This document shows positions 62,917-64,000 of a stretch of 64,000 nt of DNA, in pieces (the first letter of the stretch is position 1; every line of letters begins with the position of its first letter). A model generated the notes under the pieces. That model was not told the DNA's origin and searched no databases. It was given only the letters and a program-made list of their open reading frames with translations. The stretch lies in contig OZ251509.1 of NCBI GenBank assembly GCA_965242855.1, positions 3,100,001 through 3,164,000 on the forward strand, read 5' to 3'. Made by a program: the position numbers and the translations under genes. The stretch is from WTGU01 sp965242855. Its GTDB lineage: Bacteria; Pseudomonadota; Alphaproteobacteria; UBA828.

Positions 62917-64000
62917 CGCGTCCGCCCCAGCCGCTCGCGCTTGACGCGGATGCCGGCGGCCTCGCGGTCCCAGCTCTCCGCGGTGATTCCGTCCGCGCGC
63001 AGCCTGTGCTTCTCGACCTTTTCGGTCGGAGTCTTCGGCAGCGCGTCGACGATCCGTACGTAGCGCGGGATCATGAAATGGGCGAGGCGCGGCTGGAGGA
63101 ACGCCAGCAATTCCGCCGGATCGAGCCGCCGTCCCGGGCGCAGCGAGACCACGGCCATCACCTCGTCCTCCCCCAGTTCGCTCGGCACCGGGACCACGGC
63201 GGCCTCGCGCACCGCCGGATGGGCCGCGACCTCGATTTCGACCTCCAGGGAGGAGATGTTCTCGCCGCGCCGGCGGATCGTGTCCTTCAGGCGGTCGATG
63301 AAATAGAGATTGCCGTCCGCGTCCGCGCGGCCCGCGTCGCCGGTGTGGAACCAGCCGTTGCGCCAGGCGCGCGCGGTCGCCTCCGGCTCCTTGTGGTAGC
63401 CGTGGTTCATGGCCCAGGGCGTGTCCGAGCGGACGACGAACTGGCCGACGGCGCCGGCCGGCACTTCGCAATCGTTCTCGTCGACGATCCTGATCTCGCA
63501 GCCCGGCCGCACCCGCCCGCAGCTGCCGGGCACCGTCATGGGCACGGTCGTCATGACCGGGCAACAGAGCTCGGTCATGTTGTAGATCGAGTAGACCGAA
63601 ACCCCGAAGCGCGCCATGAACCCGTCCACGTCGTCCACCAGAGGCACCATGCCGACGGTGCGCAGGGGGTGATCGCGATCGTCCGGGGCGGGCGGCTCGG
63701 CCTCCAGGAACGACGCCATGACGCCGAGCAGGAACGCCGAGGTGACTCCCGTCTCGCGCACGGTCTTCCAGAACGATTCCGTCCTGAAGGACTCGACCAC
63801 CGTGATCGAGGCGTGCTGGCACAACATGCCGTAGGCGATGGTGGCGCCGCCGAGATGGAAGAGCGGCAGGCTGATCAGATAGCGGTCCTCCGGCGTGATG
63901 AACCGCCAGGTGTCCGGCCCGAAATTGGAGAAGGCGTGGACGTAGGAGCTGAGCACCGCCTTGGAGGGGCCCGTGGTCCCGGACGTGAAGATGATGGACT
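62913..64000 (-). CDS. AMP-dependent acyl-CoA synthetase/ligase, 5' partial
   Basis: ANL-superfamily ligase that activates a carboxylic acid through an acyl-adenylate to its CoA thioester. The open frame runs off the window at 64000, so the N-terminal part is missing. The AMP-binding loop FTSGTTGPSK is at the edge. YNMTELCCPV, WFHTGDAGRADADG, the hinge DRLKDTIRRRGENIS and the catalytic Lys region LPKTPTEKVEKHRLR follow. It resembles crotonobetaine/carnitine-CoA ligase-type enzymes. Its stop overlaps the membrane protein start, and the operon ends with a CoA transferase. Confidence 0.92.
   Translation of the reverse strand, partial: SIIFTSGTTGPSKAVLSSYVHAFSNFGPDTWRFITPEDRYLISLPLFHLGGATIAYGMLCQHASITVVESFRTESFWKTVRETGVTSAFLLGVMASFLEAEPPAPDDRDHPLRTVGMVPLVDDVDGFMARFGVSVYSIYNMTELCCPVMTTVPMTVPGSCGRVRPGCEIRIVDENDCEVPAGAVGQFVVRSDTPWAMNHGYHKEPEATARAWRNGWFHTGDAGRADADGNLYFIDRLKDTIRRRGENISSLEVEIEVAAHPAVREAAVVPVPSELGEDEVMAVVSLRPGRRLDPAELLAFLQPRLAHFMIPRYVRIVDALPKTPTEKVEKHRLRADGITAESWDREAAGIRVKRERLGRTR

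Overview
The window is GC-rich, tightly packed bacterial chromosome. It looks like an alphaproteobacterium, plausibly Rhodospirillales-like. The pointers are an Aap-type amino-acid transporter operon (aapJQMP), a HIG1-domain membrane protein overlapping a PduO-type adenosyltransferase, an NDUFAF5/BioC-like methyltransferase divergent from comF plus a nitrilase, many ATGA or GTGA start-stop overlaps, and a tandem PhoB box before pstC. I saw no rRNA, tRNA, CRISPR array or intact transposase.

Layout. 1-3968: 3' part of a divergent urease operon (ureC partial, ureE, ureF, ureG, ureD). 4086-6878: secA with its own promoter. 7057-11817: a branched-chain amino acid/amide-type ABC transporter whose second permease is fused to an ATPase. 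12093-14957: a small catabolic set (RidA, SMP-30 lactonase, isochorismatase-fold protein, alpha/beta hydrolase) resembling parts of the Rut pathway. 15125-16528: mgtE. 16560-24823: acyl-CoA catabolism (isovaleryl-CoA dehydrogenase, thiolase, two other acyl-CoA dehydrogenases, SDR) with a DUF1989 protein, a DsbA-like isomerase and a glutaredoxin-DinB fusion. 24848-29894: PhoB box and pstC-pstA-pstB-phoU-phoB. 29867-38191: housekeeping and assorted enzymes (glutathionyl-hydroquinone reductase, PfkB kinase, bactofilin, endonuclease III, methyltransferases, nitrilase, ComF, aminotransferase). 38272-39433: DUF1636 protein and a hydrolase.

39434-41638 is a decayed accessory patch: a frameshifted and truncated DUF2779 nuclease, a short inverted-repeat element, and a low-GC stretch with gene remnants. 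41639-45837 is the aap operon, 45995-48037 hflK-hflC, 48137-49267 mrp/apbC. 49389-53297 holds a DUF4168-like exported protein and a catabolic group (enolase-superfamily enzyme, carboxymuconolactone-decarboxylase-like protein, beta-hydroxyacid dehydrogenase, isochorismatase-like amidase). It leads into two subunits of a molybdenum hydroxylase (53386-54787) without the catalytic large subunit. 54928-56890: a DUF7662-like protein, PduO adenosyltransferase, HIG1 protein and an esterase. 57012-59102: an unusual exported ankyrin-repeat/alpha-beta hydrolase fusion with almost identical 99-bp repeats. 59235-64000: a minus-strand operon of an AMP-dependent ligase (partial), a membrane protein, a fused oligopeptide ABC ATPase and a CoA transferase.

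Most of the window is ordinary metabolism and nutrient uptake centred on nitrogen (urease, amide/amino-acid transporters, amidases), phosphate and acyl-CoA breakdown. The least ordinary items are the ankyrin-hydrolase fusion, the decayed nuclease island at 39.4-41.6 kb, the glutaredoxin-DinB fusion, the isochorismatase homologue with Ser in place of the catalytic Cys, and the incomplete molybdenum hydroxylase operon.
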